A stretch of 64,000 nt of DNA. Origin: Stemphylium vesicarium (Eukaryota > Ascomycota > Dothideomycetes > Pleosporales > Pleosporaceae). Position 1 is the first letter of the stretch. Each line of letters begins with the position of its first letter. The position numbers and the translations under genes were made by a program. The DNA is taken from NCBI GenBank assembly GCA_004380135.1, contig QXCR01000003.1:434001-498000 (forward strand), read 5' to 3'. Below the pieces are notes generated by a model. It was not told the origin of the DNA. It saw nothing but the letters and a program-made list of their open reading frames with translations, and ran no database searches. Below are positions 20,232 through 31,784 of this stretch, in pieces.

Positions 20232-21529
20232 AAGGGGTTTGGATCACAAGGACCGACTTTGTTTCGCTAGCCGTGACTTTGGCACGAAGAGGCAGCTGTG
20301 TCCTCTTATTTGTTTTCTTGATGATTTTCTACGATATCCACTTTTGCGCTTTCTTGGGGGATGAAGTCATATTTACGGGGCGAACCTGGCTTAGAACTAG
20401 TGGAGACACGTACTGTCGTTGTATGGCTACACTATAGACTCGGATGCTTCAATCATATCAAACTACCTAGTAGCATTGTTCTGCCGAATACCGTGTGATT
20501 CATTATTTGTTGTTGCATCTACATCTGCGACTTCGCAAGGTCTAAAAGGGAATAGCGATGAGCCGGCCGTGCCTTTCACCTCTGCAGAACGCCACCACAC
20601 CCTTTCGGTCACCGGCCGTTGGCGCAGCTGGAGCAGTCCTCCATTGCCAAACGTCTCGACTAACCTGCCGAACCCGTGCTTCCCATGCACCTAGTCGCAC
20701 GCATCAGCAGGGCACCTAAGATCCGCGCTGACGCCCTCGTCGAAATACTAAAGCTGATTGGCTGGGTTTGGAGGACTCTCAACAGAGGCATACACAGCCT
20801 CCTCCTGCAACAAGGTTCTCCATCTGCATTTTATCCGCACAGACCCTGCCAACTTTGAGTGGCGCATAGTCGGGGCTAGTGAGCTTGCAGAAGCAACACA
20901 AGGGCAAAAAGAGGGCAATGGTTGCCTTGTGGGAACCGGGAGGCCGCCCACAACCCCGTCACCGCGGAACGCTGGAACGCTGGGACTGCGATAGCCACAG
21001 CATCTGAACGCATTCGTGACGTTACTAACACTTGGTTTCCGATCGAGATCCTGCGCAATTCCCGTTTCCGAACGGAACGAGCGAGGACGTGAGCCCGTCA
21101 CGGTGCTCAAGCGAGCCCTCTTCCCTCTTCTTTACACCGGCAGGCGGCGTCAAGCCCGTGCGCCCGAGGGCACGAAACGGAGGACCTCACAGGCTCCAAG
21201 CCTTTGTTGCATCACCTTGATCGTCAGCGTAGCAGGCTGGGGCGGTGACATGCCACGCTGGATGTACTAATGCACACACGCGCGCCTTTTCCTCTTGAAC
21301 GGTTTGCCCACTGTACCTTCAGGCAGGCGTAAGGCTACTGCCTCAGGCTGAAGCTCTGCACTCTAGGTATGTCTCCGTTCCAGTGCTACCAGATCCTTTT
21401 TCTTTCTTTTTGTGTTCCACACATCTACATTTCTCATCTTGTGTCTTTCTCATCTCGAAGTGGTAGAGAGGAAGAAGGCCTGCTGATGCCTCAGGCAGCA
21501 CTGAAACATGCTGACCTGTGGTAGTGAAC
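20232..21529. other. Intergenic region between two zinc-finger genes
   Basis: About 1.3 kb containing the 3' UTR of the large finger gene and the promoter and leader of the next. The part just before the next start is pyrimidine-rich. Short frames on both strands carry no recognisable features and no RNA gene was noticed. Confidence 0.45.
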
Positions 21530-24332
21530 ATGTCCCACCCGTTCCCCAACAGGGGTGAATCCTTCGACTTTGCCTTCTATAATGAACCAAACTACCATCA
21601 GATACCTCAGTTTCAGATCAGTACTGCGGAGAAACTGCTACCAGAATGGGACCCCTTCTCACGGCCAAAAAGCGTGCACGGCGTGAGGAACCAGGCGCCC
21701 AGTCCTGTCGCATCTGTGCATTCAACAAGAACTGCTCCCAATCCACGACTATCAGATTGTATGAATTACTATCCGTTAAATCCATCTCCGAAAAACAATG
21801 ATGGCAGTATTGGCATACAGGATGGCTCATCAATGCTTGATCCTAACTACCTCTCCGGGGCTTTCAATCCGAGCCTGCAGGCCGACTCATGGAATACTTT
21901 TAATCTGAGAAGCAACGAGGAAAATAGAGTGGGCAGCGCGTCTTGCCAATCAGATATTGGTCTTTTACCCTACCCCCCTCCAGGGTCGGGTATCGATAAA
22001 CGTGGCTTACTCTCCGACGAAGGCTACCATTCGCTCAAATCCAGTCATTCAGTGCGCAGCAATGAGCCTGACTTTGCTGGGCAGGACTTTCCAATGAATA
22101 CATTGAGCCAATTTGGGCACATGACAGTGGACAATGGCCTCAGCGGTGGAACGAGTATGTCACGTATGCCTTCAGATCAGATATCTCGTGTCAGCAGCAC
22201 TCGTAGCCGCAAGTCGACAAGTAAACCCTTAAAGTGCGTGTATGATGGATGCGACGAGATTTCGAAGTGCAATTCGGAGTACAGGTGGGTCTGCTCCGAT
22301 CCTCTCATGTAAACCAGTACTTATATTTTTTGAATAGGAAGCACCTACTCAAACACGAAAAGCCACACAAATGCGATGTGCATAATTGCAAACGGAATGG
22401 AAAAGGTTTCGCTACGATTAACGATCTTGATCGGCACAAGAAGAGTGTCCATGGGATTGACATCGACAAGAAATCCTGGAAATGTGCAGCTGAACGCTGT
22501 AAAAGCAGGGAAAAGTGTTGGCCACGGTTGGATAACTTCAAGCAGCATGTTAGGAGAATGCACAAGGATGAAGATGAGTTAGATTTTATCAAAAGGTAAA
22601 GTCCTGCGGGAATTTAGGCATCGCGAGCTAACATCGCCAGATCGACATGGGATCCTGAGAAGCAGATCTTCGACATGACTGATAAGCCTACCGTGGCACC
22701 CATGGATACCAACTTTGCTTTGGCTGGATTGGGCAAGTCCTTCGCAAGCGGTTCACCTGTGTGCAGTATGCCTTCGTATAATGTGCTTTCAGAGCGAGGT
22801 AAGCAACGCTGGCTCTCATCAGAGCAGGACCAACATACTCGGGAAAAAGCGCTTCAGTCATTGCAATTTCTCAATGTGCCGTCCCCTATGCCTCGAAATT
22901 CTGTCAGCCTGGGGCAGAGCCGTGGCCAACGTCGGGCACCAGGGTTGTCGAAGCAAATGCAGAGTTCCCTCCCTACCGATGTAGAAAGGGATGTTGCACC
23001 CGAGGAAAGCATTCCTCAGGCTCTTCAAGCAAAGCCGGACCATGGTCTATCTAACGCGCCGCAAACGAAGGCTGAACAACAAAGATCGGCACTGCAAAAG
23101 CTTTCTCAGGCTGTATCTACTCAGTCTAACCCAGTGAATCTCGAGAGAATCATCCTAGACATATTACACAAAGCGACCGATTCAGCAAAATGGGACGGCA
23201 AGTCGAAAAGAAAAGGATGGCAGGGGTCAGACGGTCAATCTGATTCAAATGCAGTGACTCTGACTAAGAGCGATGCATTGGCAGCATCACAAATGATATC
23301 GAATCTCATCAAACGAAGCCCGGGATCAGCCCAGGCGGTACCACGTCAGGCTAGCAAAGGGTTCATTCTTAATCCGAAGATCTGCACACATGAGGGGTGC
23401 GAGTACGAGTTCGCTCGGAACTGCGACATGCGAAAACATATGAAACGACATGCAAGGCCATATGGCTGTACTTTTCCAAAGTGTCATAAGCGCTTTGGTG
23501 CAAAGTCGGACTGGAAGCGCCACGAGAACAGCCAGCATTTCCAATTGGAAGCATTTCGATGCGCTCATGAAATGTCCTCTGGTAAGGTATGTGGGGTACA
23601 TTTACATCGACAACAAGCGTTCGAAAGCCACCTGGAGAGTCACGGGTTCTCTTCCAAAAACTGGGGGGAGGTTGTCAAGCGTAGCAAGATTGGAAAGAAC
23701 CGCCAAGGGTCTTTTTGGTGTGGCTTTTGCAATCTTGTTACAGAGCTCAAGACGCGGCGGAATGCAGCGTGGGATGAGCGCTTTGATCACATTGCGCGTC
23801 ACTTTGAGAAAGACAAGAAGAGCATCGAAGACTGGGTGTGCGCGGAAGAGAACAAGACCAAGAAGGAGTTACTGAGGGAGATGGATCGCTATGTTTACGA
23901 CGATGATGATGGTGATGAGAGAGAAAGGGATGAAGATTTGGATGCTTCTGGAGAGGAAGATGATGAGGTTCAGTTGCCACCTCCACCACCACCACCGCCA
24001 GTTCCAGGGACATCAACGTTGACGAGTTGCTATCCACCACCGCCGCCACCAGCAGCAGCAGCCCAGCCTGAAGCTGTCTTTGAAATATCCGGTGAGAAAA
24101 GGCCGGCACCCATGGACTCTGGTGGTTGTGAAAGAGAACAAAGAAGAAAGAGACAGAAGACGGAAATTAACACATACTGCGTAAGTGAGCATGCGACATC
24201 AAGCTATTTGGATGCTAATTACGACAGTGCGGGTGCTTGAACGGTCCTATGAGCTCGATGCAGGTATCTTGTGTAGTGTGTGAGCACCAGTTTTGCCGCA
24301 ATTGCAGGATTGAGCAGTACACAGTGTTTTGA
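21530..24332 (+). CDS. C2H2 zinc-finger protein with Cys-rich C-terminal tail, 885 residues
   Basis: Four exons: 21530-22284, 22338-22595, 22641-24180 and 24228-24332. Introns of 53, 45 and 47 nt have clear signals (GTGGGT, GTAAAG and GTAAGT donors; GCTAAC and GCTAAT branches) and all phases agree. Residues about 235-320 form one finger array (CVYDGCDEI..., CDVHNCKRNGKGF...DRHKKSVHG, CAAERCKSREKCW...HVRRMH). Residues about 585-670 form a second (CTHEGCEYEFARNCDMRKHMKRH, CTFPKCHKRFGAKSDWKRHENSQH). Then comes CGFCNLVTELKTRRNAAWDER with HIARHFEKD. An acidic region and polyproline (PPPPPPPPVPG) follow. The last exon adds YCCGCLNG and CVVCEHQFCRNC, a compact zinc-binding tail that is lost if translation stops at the unspliced in-frame stop. 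Probably a nuclear regulator. Confidence 0.85.
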
Positions 24333-24677
24333 ACGGGGTTCTACCCGTGTTGTTGGACGTAGTATTGCTGCGCGGTGTATTTCTCTTAGATGGAAGATAC
24401 CCAACTGATTATCTTTCAACCTCATTGTGTAAATGAAAGAATTGCAAATATTGGCATCGTGACGTAACAGCGTTCCTGCGCGCCCAAGTCGAGGCTGTTC
24501 TGCGGGGATGTGAGAGGAAGAGTAGGTGAGGGCATGCGTATCGGCGAAACGAAGTGCCGAGGCGTGGAGTTGGAAACGTGTGCTCATGAACCATAGCTCT
24601 GTCGAAAGCTCCGTGACGCGGCCTTGCGAACCAACAACCACCCTTCTCTCTTTTTCTTTCCCCTTTCACCTGCAAAC
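24333..24677. promoter_or_regulatory. Intergenic region and STT3 promoter/leader
   Basis: A 345-bp gap between two plus-strand genes. It ends in a pyrimidine-rich leader (CTCTCTTTTTCTTTCCCC) immediately before the STT3 start, typical of strongly expressed fungal genes. No other structure was seen. Confidence 0.45.
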
Positions 24678-27097
24678 ATGGCTGCTGCCGCCGCAGATGA
24701 CGGGCAGTTCCTCAAGCAGGCGACTGGCCGAAACACTCGAGGCTTGCTCCGGGTGATTATCCTGTGCCTGATTGCGGGTGCCGCCGTGAGCAGCCGTCTG
24801 TTCTCCGTGATTCGCTTTGAGAGCATCATCCACGAGTGTTAGTATAGCAATGGCGTGGCAATTGGATCAATTGACTGATTGTTCCTCCTAGTCGACCCCT
24901 GGTTCAACTTTCGAGCGACCAAATACCTCGTTCAGAATGGCTTCTACAGCTTCTGGGACTGGTTCGATGACCGTACGCTGCTCCGCCATGGCCTCGACGA
25001 GACACAATTGACTAACATGGCATGCAGGAACATGGCATCCTCTTGGACGAGTGACTGGTGGCACTCTCTACCCCGGATTGATGGTCACCAGCGGTGTCAT
25101 CTACCACTTCCTCCGCGCCATCGCTCTCCCCGTCGACATTCGAAACATCTGTGTCCTGCTTGCGCCCGCCTTCTCCGGCCTCACCGCGCTCGCAACCTAC
25201 CTGCTGACGTCGGAAATGGTCCCGTCCCCCTCGGCTGGTCTGCTCGCCGCAGCCTTCATGGGCATCACACCCGGTTACATCTCGCGATCCGTGGCAGGAA
25301 GCTACGATAACGAGGCCATTGCCATCTTCCTGCTGGTCTTTACCTTTTTCCTCTGGATCAAGGCTGTCAAGCTCGGCTCCATGTTCTGGGGTGCCTGTAC
25401 CGCCCTGTTCTACGGATACATGGTGTCGGCGTGGGGTGGATACGTCTTCATCACCAACTTGCTGCCTCTGCATGCCTTCGTCTTGATTTGCATGGGACGC
25501 TACAGCCCGAGGCTGTACGTCAGCTACACTTCGTGGTACGCGCTCGGCACGCTTGCGAGTATGCAGATTCCCTTTGTCGGTTTCCTGCCCATCCGCAGTA
25601 GCGAGCACATGTCCGCGCTTGGTGTCTTCGGCCTCCTCCAGCTCGTCGCATTCGTCGACTGGGTGCGCGCACAACTCCCCGGCAAGCAATTCCAGACGCT
25701 CCTTCGTGCTCTGGTTGTTGGTGTCTTCGTCATCAGCGTCGGGGGACTAGTGCTTCTGACCGTTTCCGGTGTCATTGCGCCCTGGACTGGACGTTTCTAC
25801 TCGCTCTGGGACACTGGATACGCCAAGATTCACATTCCCATCATTGCGTCCGTCTCCGAGCACCAGCCCACCGCATGGCCCGCCTTCTTCTTCGATCTCA
25901 ACATGATGATCTGGCTCTTCCCCGCCGGTGTCTACATGTGCTTCCGCACTCTCACCGACGAGCAGGTCTTCATTGTCATCTACGCCGTGCTCGCTAGTTA
26001 CTTTGCTGGTGTCATGGTCCGTCTTATGCTCACTCTCACGCCCATTGTGTGTGTTGCATCGGCCATTGCTTTCTCCCAGATCCTTGACACCTACCTGGAT
26101 GCTAAGACACCCAAGCCCGTGGCCGAGAAAGAGGGTGCCGACGCTGTTTCTGTCGCCGCAGCCGCAGTGGTACCCGACGGTCTGCGATCGACCCGCAACC
26201 CTCTTGTCGGCATCTACTCGTATGCTTCCAAGCTTACTGTTGCCGGAGCCTCTGCCATCTACCTCATGCTCTTCGTTCTCCACTGCACCTGGGTCACTTC
26301 CAATGCCTACTCCTCGCCCTCCGTTGTGCTCGCGTCGCGTATGCCCGATGGCAGCCAGCACATCATTGACGATTACCGCGAGGCCTACTACTGGCTCAGG
26401 CAGAACACCCCTCAAGATGCGAAGATCATGTCGTGGTGGGACTACGGTTATCAGATTGGTGGTATGGCCGACCGCCCCACTCTCGTCGACAACAACACCT
26501 GGAACAACACGCACATTGCTACCGTTGGTAAGGCTATGAGCTCCAGGGAGGAGGTCAGCTACCCAATCATGCGCCAGCACGAGGTCGACTACGTCTTGGT
26601 CGTCTTCGGTGGTCTTCTTGGTTACTCTGGAGACGACATCAACAAGTTCTTGTGGATGGTCAGGATTGCCGAGGGTATCTGGCCCGAAGAGGTCAAGGAG
26701 CGCAGCTTCTTCACCCCACGCGGCGAGTACCGTGTCGACGAAGAGGCCACCCCGGCCATGAAGAACAGCTTGATGTAAGTTTCCCAGCCAATGCGCATAC
26801 TTTTCAAATACTGACTACTATACTAGGTACAAGATGTCATACTACAACTACAACGCGCTGTTCCCCGCCGGACAGGCGCAGGACCGTGTCCGTAACTCGC
26901 GTCTGCCCGCCCAAGGACCCGAGCTAAGCACCATTGAGGAGGCCTTTACCAGTGAGAACTGGATCATTAGGATTTACAAGGTCAAGGACCTTGACAACTT
27001 TGGTCGTGATCACCAAAGCGCCGTCTCCTTTGACAAGGGCCACAAGAAGAAGCGTTCTACCAAGAGGAAGGGCCCTAGGGTATTAAGAGTCGAGTAG
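24678..27097 (+). CDS. STT3: Oligosaccharyltransferase catalytic subunit STT3
   Basis: Four exons (24678-24837, 24892-24972, 25028-26774, 26827-27097) give 752 residues, slightly longer than the yeast protein (718). Introns are 52-55 nt and all phases agree; the second has an ACTAAC branch site. Thirteen membrane helices are expected and many hydrophobic stretches are visible. Catalytic landmarks are FDPWFNFR with the metal-binding Asp at residue 55, SVSE near residue 354, WWDYG near residues 549-553 (acceptor sequon recognition), and DINKFLWMVRI near residue 616. NNTWNNT just after WWDYG is the conserved self-glycosylated site. A lysine-rich tail ends the protein. STT3 transfers the dolichol-linked glycan to Asn in N-X-S/T at the luminal face of the ER. 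Assignment is firm. Confidence 0.97.
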
Positions 27098-27619
27098 ATG
27101 CGATACCCAGGACAATGTGTGGCAATGTGTGATGTAGAGTTACGCGCATTTGTATAACAATAAGCCCAGCTTTTTGGCAGGCGTTTTGGCAAAATAAACA
27201 GAATATTTAGCTCCCACTTTGATCGTGTATGGGGTGAAGTGTAGTGAGAGGTCAGCTGTATGCAGGGCATATGTTCTCGTAGGTTGGATGTGGGCCATTT
27301 CCAGCGGTGATGCATTTCCTCCTTCACCTCGTGTAGGTCTCGAGTATTGCACAGCTTTCTGCCATGTCCCTCTTTTCACCGTTTACTTTTTGCTCTCACC
27401 GCACAATCAATTTCGAATCGCGTTATCCTCTTCTCACCAAACACTCGCTTTCCTCGTCACTCTTTCTACCCTGTCCTACTACATTGCGCTTTCCCTGTCC
27501 CCCACGTGGCTCTCACGGCTACCTAAAGGGCACCTCCACGACCCTTTTCTCTTCTTTCCTCACACCTCCATGTCACGGCAGTTCTTACTTCTTACCCTCG
27601 ACTCCAATCAGTCAACGCA
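27098..27619. other. Intergenic region, STT3 3' side and next promoter
   Basis: About 520 bp. The right 250 bp are strongly pyrimidine-rich on the plus strand (runs of CT with TCTTTC), as expected of the leader of the gene at 27620. No gene is supported. Confidence 0.45.
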
Positions 27620-30141
27620 ATGGCGAATGAGGAGCAGAGAAGAGCGTTCGAGTCGTACATGGGTCGCGCCAGTGGCGGCAACAATGCACAAGCCCAGAGC
27701 CAGAGTCAGGGCCGGCCTGTTCCTCAGTACCCCGGGTCGGTTGCGCAGCCCAGTGGACAGTATTCTTTCAATGTGTAAGTGGATGGTGGGTGGGCAGTGA
27801 TGTGGGTTACCGACTGACTGTTTGATGTAGAAGTTGAGTATTGTTTTACGACTCCCGCGCGAGTTGCAGCTTTAGTCATCGCTTTCACAATGGTAGAGAG
27901 GCTCACACGATATTGCAGCAATTCCATGGACTTGGGGTTCCTCCTGCTGCGCCGACACCTCCGCCCGCGGCTGCGTCTTCTGTTGCTTCGTTTCCGGGGT
28001 ATCAGGGTGCGTATGGTCAAGGTGTATACGGTCAAGGCGCATACGGTCAAGGAATGTACGATTCGAACGGCATCGCACAGCGTCCACCGCCACTCGGAGA
28101 CTCTCAAGCACAGCAGCAAGGCCAACATCAGGTATCAACTCAAGGTGGACTTCCGGGATACGGCCAGGCACCCGGGAACTATAACGCACAGCCTCCACCT
28201 CCGTCGACCCACAACGGCTGGCAATACAACTACCCAGGCAGTGAAATGGAACGGCAGCGCAATGACCCCGTTTCGAGCGTTGTGGTTCCTGCAGGTCGCA
28301 ACACTCAACAGGAAGTAGTACAGTCAAGGTCAAGGCAGTCGAGTCAACAGTTTGATTATCATCACTATAAACACTCCCAAACAGCTCAAGCACCGCCGCA
28401 GCAGGTAGAAGAGTTGACTGTGCCAGTTATGCTCTGTCACACCTGCAGCCACTGTGGCCAGATGCGCTCTGCCGGCTTCCATCGCAATAATCCTGTCGTC
28501 CCTGGCAAGCCCTTGGTCCCTACTCTCTGCCGGCGATGCGAGAAGAAGCTCAAGAGCTCGAATCGATCGAGTAGCAGATACACACGTATCCGCAAGTGCA
28601 TGGCTGATGAACCCTGTGAATGGCCTAGGGAGCCTTTTCAAGTGGACATCGACCATGATGAGCGCAGGGGCAGACAAAGAAGTCGAGAAGAGGCCTATGT
28701 CGACAGTTGCTCTTCAGCTCGTCCACGAGTAGTCAGGCGGAACTCTAGTCAGGGACGCTTGGGCTTGCGAGTGGTTCAAAAACCATTGCAAGAGTACAAA
28801 ACTGAGCGAACGATACGAACTTCTACGCTCAGTCCTCGTCCTTCTTCAAGGTACGCTGGCGATGTGTGGCCCCCGCCTGACATTGTACGCATGAGAGCGA
28901 CGCAGTCAGACAAGATCTACTCTGCACCTCCAGAGCCACTTCCTATCCGTACCTCGAGATCTGATGAGGTGTGGCCTCCTCCAGATGTTGTACGTACTCA
29001 CTCGTATAGGAAGGTCGAGAGAAGCCCGCTGCGTCGTCAGAGTTCGCGCATCATCGAACTCAGCCAATCGCCTCCGCCTCCCCGACCAAGGTCTACAAGA
29101 GTGGTCTACCGTAGTGACTCGCAAGAACATCGAACCAGGAGTCGAAGTGTGTCTGCTACTCGCGTCAGATTTCGCGAAGAGCGGCGGAGCGAAGAGGCTG
29201 AAGCTCGTCTTATGTCCCATCCCCGACCATTCCGACCAGTCATCCCCGATGAACGTCCTCTATTTCGCGCTTCGGATGAGACTTCTAGTAATACCGACTC
29301 CATGCCTCGTCACCGTCCAGAGTCGCCTGGTCGAAGTATCTTGAAGTCTGCTAGCGCTGACGACGAAACATCATGCAGAAGAAGGGACAGTATGCGTGAG
29401 AGCCAGCAGAGCATGCACGTTGAAGTTGGGGGACCTCGTGTACACTTTGGCGGAGGAAGACGAGAGGAGGTACCTGTACTGGAATCCAGAGGGCGAGCAC
29501 GTTACGTCGACGAACGTACCCACAGTGAAGGAAACTCCGGGCATTACAAGGATTACTCCCGCCGCCGCATTGTAGAAGACGTGCCCCCCGCGCCTCCGAC
29601 CCAAGACTTTGGGAGAATCCGTATTCGACACTCATCCCCATCCCCACGAAGAGACTACGAAGACGAAATCAGAATCGACCGTCAACGGCGCATCTCGCCT
29701 TCTCCCCCACTGCCCAGACGCTTCGAAGATGTACGCACGCGATATACATCCCCACCACCATCTCGACATACGCCTCACCCTCCTCGTGCTCTATCTCCAT
29801 CATCACCCCACTATCCACCGCCACCGCTATACCGCCACGTCCCCCGCCCGCGAGCTCGCTCAATCACACCACCACCCTCTCTTTCTTCCCGTCGTAAAGA
29901 AGAGGCAGATCATACGGATTCCGATAGCGTGCATTCGGGCGAAATCACGGAGGTGAGGAGCTGGAAGGGTATAGATGAGAATGGGCGGCCGGCGACTTTT
30001 GTCGAGGAGAGGAGGAGTGTGGGGTTGATTGAGCAGGGGAGTGAAAGGGGTGGGGGGTTGCCGAGAGAGTACAGGGAGTTGGGACGGGGAGGGGAGAGGG
30101 AGAGGTTAACTGTGGGTAGAAGGAGGTGGAGGGATGTCTAA
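27620..30141 (+). CDS. Ser/Arg-rich protein with a CxxC cluster, about 808 residues
   Basis: Exon 1 is 27620-27774 (MANEEQRRAFESYMGRAS...) with a GTAAGT donor. The second exon most likely starts at 27870 after GTTGCAG, and 27876 is also possible; both keep the frame to the stop at 30141. Near residue 90 are YGQG(V/A/M) repeats. Around residues 238-280 a conserved-looking Cys cluster reads CHTCSHCGQMRSAGFH, then CRRCEKK and CMADEPCEW, a likely zinc site. Two copies of WPPPD(I/V)VR follow near residues 380-425. The rest is Arg/Ser/Pro-rich and probably disordered. This resembles RNA-associated or scaffold proteins in composition only. Function unknown; the first intron boundary is uncertain. 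Confidence 0.65.
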
Positions 30142-30383
30142 ACTCTGTGTGGTTGATGCTGGGGAAGATGGAGATGAAGAGATGTGTGCTGTGGGAGGGA
30201 GGATAGGATTGCTGGCGTTGGGCTGGGCAACTCTGAACAGGAACAGGGACGATGGTGAAGAAAGTCTGATTGCTGGACTCTCGACTATACTGTAAGCAAG
30301 CACGGCCGGCAGATGGCACAAACCCTCCTCCTATAAATGAAAATCTTCCTTTTTACCATACACTTAATCTCCTCCCTTTCTCA

Positions 30384-31784
30384 CTACATTTCCTCCAAAA
30401 CCCTCCCCTGCAACCCACAAACCTCAACAACAACCCTTACCCCCTGTACCTCCCTCTTACCCTCCTCCACCTTGCCCTTAACTGCGCTCTCCAAGCTCTC
30501 ATCAGCCTCCTTTGCCATTTTCCCCCAAACCCCAACTTCCTTACTACCCGCAGGCAAGAGGTGGCTCTCACCCGCTAGCCTCAGGAGCGTTTCTTCGGCC
30601 TCGGCATCGGCGGCGCTGAGGGAGCTGGTGAGGTAGATGGACTGCTGAGTCAGTGCGCGAGATGTGTGGGCGGTAGCGAGGAGGGGGTGGATGTGGGGGA
30701 GGAGTGTTGAGATGGGGTTAGTTGGTTTGAGGGGGTCTTTTGTTAGTATGGGAGGCGTCGTTGCGGTGTCGCCATCGGCTTGGATGGTTGGTGATGACGG
30801 GGCTGGGTTCTGCAGACTCGTATGCGCGTCGAGTAGTTTTGCACGGGCGGACGTGTAGGTGTCGTATGCAGATTGGATTTTCGCTGTTGCCGATGCCATG
30901 TCTAGATCGGTTGTGGTTGGTGGAACAGTGCCGTTGTGGGGAAGAGGGCGTTTCACGGGCGATGCGTCTTCGAGGAATAAACTTTCTTCTTCGAGTTTTG
31001 AGAGTTCGCCTTGGATCCAATCTACAATTTCATTCCTGGCTTGCGAGAGGCCGTGGATTTGGGACTGCAGTATCGTTGTTGATGATGTTGATGGTAGGGT
31101 TGTTTTGCTTTCTTCTTGTGCAGCTTTTCGCGCGGCTTGGGCGCGCTCCATGCTTGCTCTTGCTTCGAGGACTTGCTGCTTTAGCTTGAAGAGGTGGGCT
31201 TGGTCGTCATCGCCAGTGGTAGTGCCGCCGGTTTGAGTGAGGTTTTCTAGTCGCTCGGCGGGCAGGTCGGGTTGCTCGCCGATTGCTCGTTTGACTAGGT
31301 CCCTGGGATCCGATGTAGTTAGGGGTTTTGCGCTGAGAAGTTTGTCAAGCGATGCTTGGATGACTTGGAGTTCGGCATGGCGCCTCCGTTGGCGTAGTAG
31401 AGTGACATAGCTTCGAGTAATCTCGTTGTCATACTCGGATTCAGGCTGAGTGGGGTTGTCGTCCACGTGACGAGTCCGAAGCTGTTCGAGAGAAGCTTGG
31501 AGCTCGCGGTGTTTGGCCTGTGCTTGTGCTCTTGCCCGTAGCGCTTGAAGATATTCGAGACGGGTGTCTTTTAGGCCCGGGGGATTGGTGTTGGCTGCGG
31601 ATAGGTTTTGTGGACACTCGTGGTTTAGGTGCTGCTGTTGGGTTGCTGTGTTGACGGGCCGGAAGCTAGACGTCAGATATTTTGATAGCGTCCGACGGAT
31701 GCGAAGTGTGTCCTCGCGGGAATTGATATAGGATGACAGTGCTCGATCCACCTCGGATATCGGGCATGGCGTTTGGGCTGGCAT
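30384..31784 (-). CDS. Coiled-coil hypothetical protein, 466 residues
   Basis: One uninterrupted frame with an ATG start; it converges with the upstream Ser/Arg-rich gene (242-bp gap). The N-terminus reads ISEVDRALSSYINSREDTLRI. Long charged helices follow (LEYLQALRARAQAQAKHREL, LFKLKQQVLEARASMERAQA and a third near residue 240), separated by Ser/Thr-rich linkers. This is the profile of a structural coiled-coil subunit of a cytoskeletal or kinetochore-type assembly, but no signature allows a family name. No membrane helix or signal peptide is seen. Confidence 0.65.
   Translation of the reverse strand: MPAQTPCPISEVDRALSSYINSREDTLRIRRTLSKYLTSSFRPVNTATQQQHLNHECPQNLSAANTNPPGLKDTRLEYLQALRARAQAQAKHRELQASLEQLRTRHVDDNPTQPESEYDNEITRSYVTLLRQRRRHAELQVIQASLDKLLSAKPLTTSDPRDLVKRAIGEQPDLPAERLENLTQTGGTTTGDDDQAHLFKLKQQVLEARASMERAQAARKAAQEESKTTLPSTSSTTILQSQIHGLSQARNEIVDWIQGELSKLEEESLFLEDASPVKRPLPHNGTVPPTTTDLDMASATAKIQSAYDTYTSARAKLLDAHTSLQNPAPSSPTIQADGDTATTPPILTKDPLKPTNPISTLLPHIHPLLATAHTSRALTQQSIYLTSSLSAADAEAEETLLRLAGESHLLPAGSKEVGVWGKMAKEADESLESAVKGKVEEGKREVQGVRVVVEVCGLQGRVLEEM

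Noticed and set aside
25553..25750. Short Ser-rich frames inside STT3
   Set aside because: Out-of-frame reading of conserved STT3 codons.
25747..26580. 277-codon minus-strand frame
   Set aside because: Antisense shadow of STT3 coding sequence with strong third-position GC bias.
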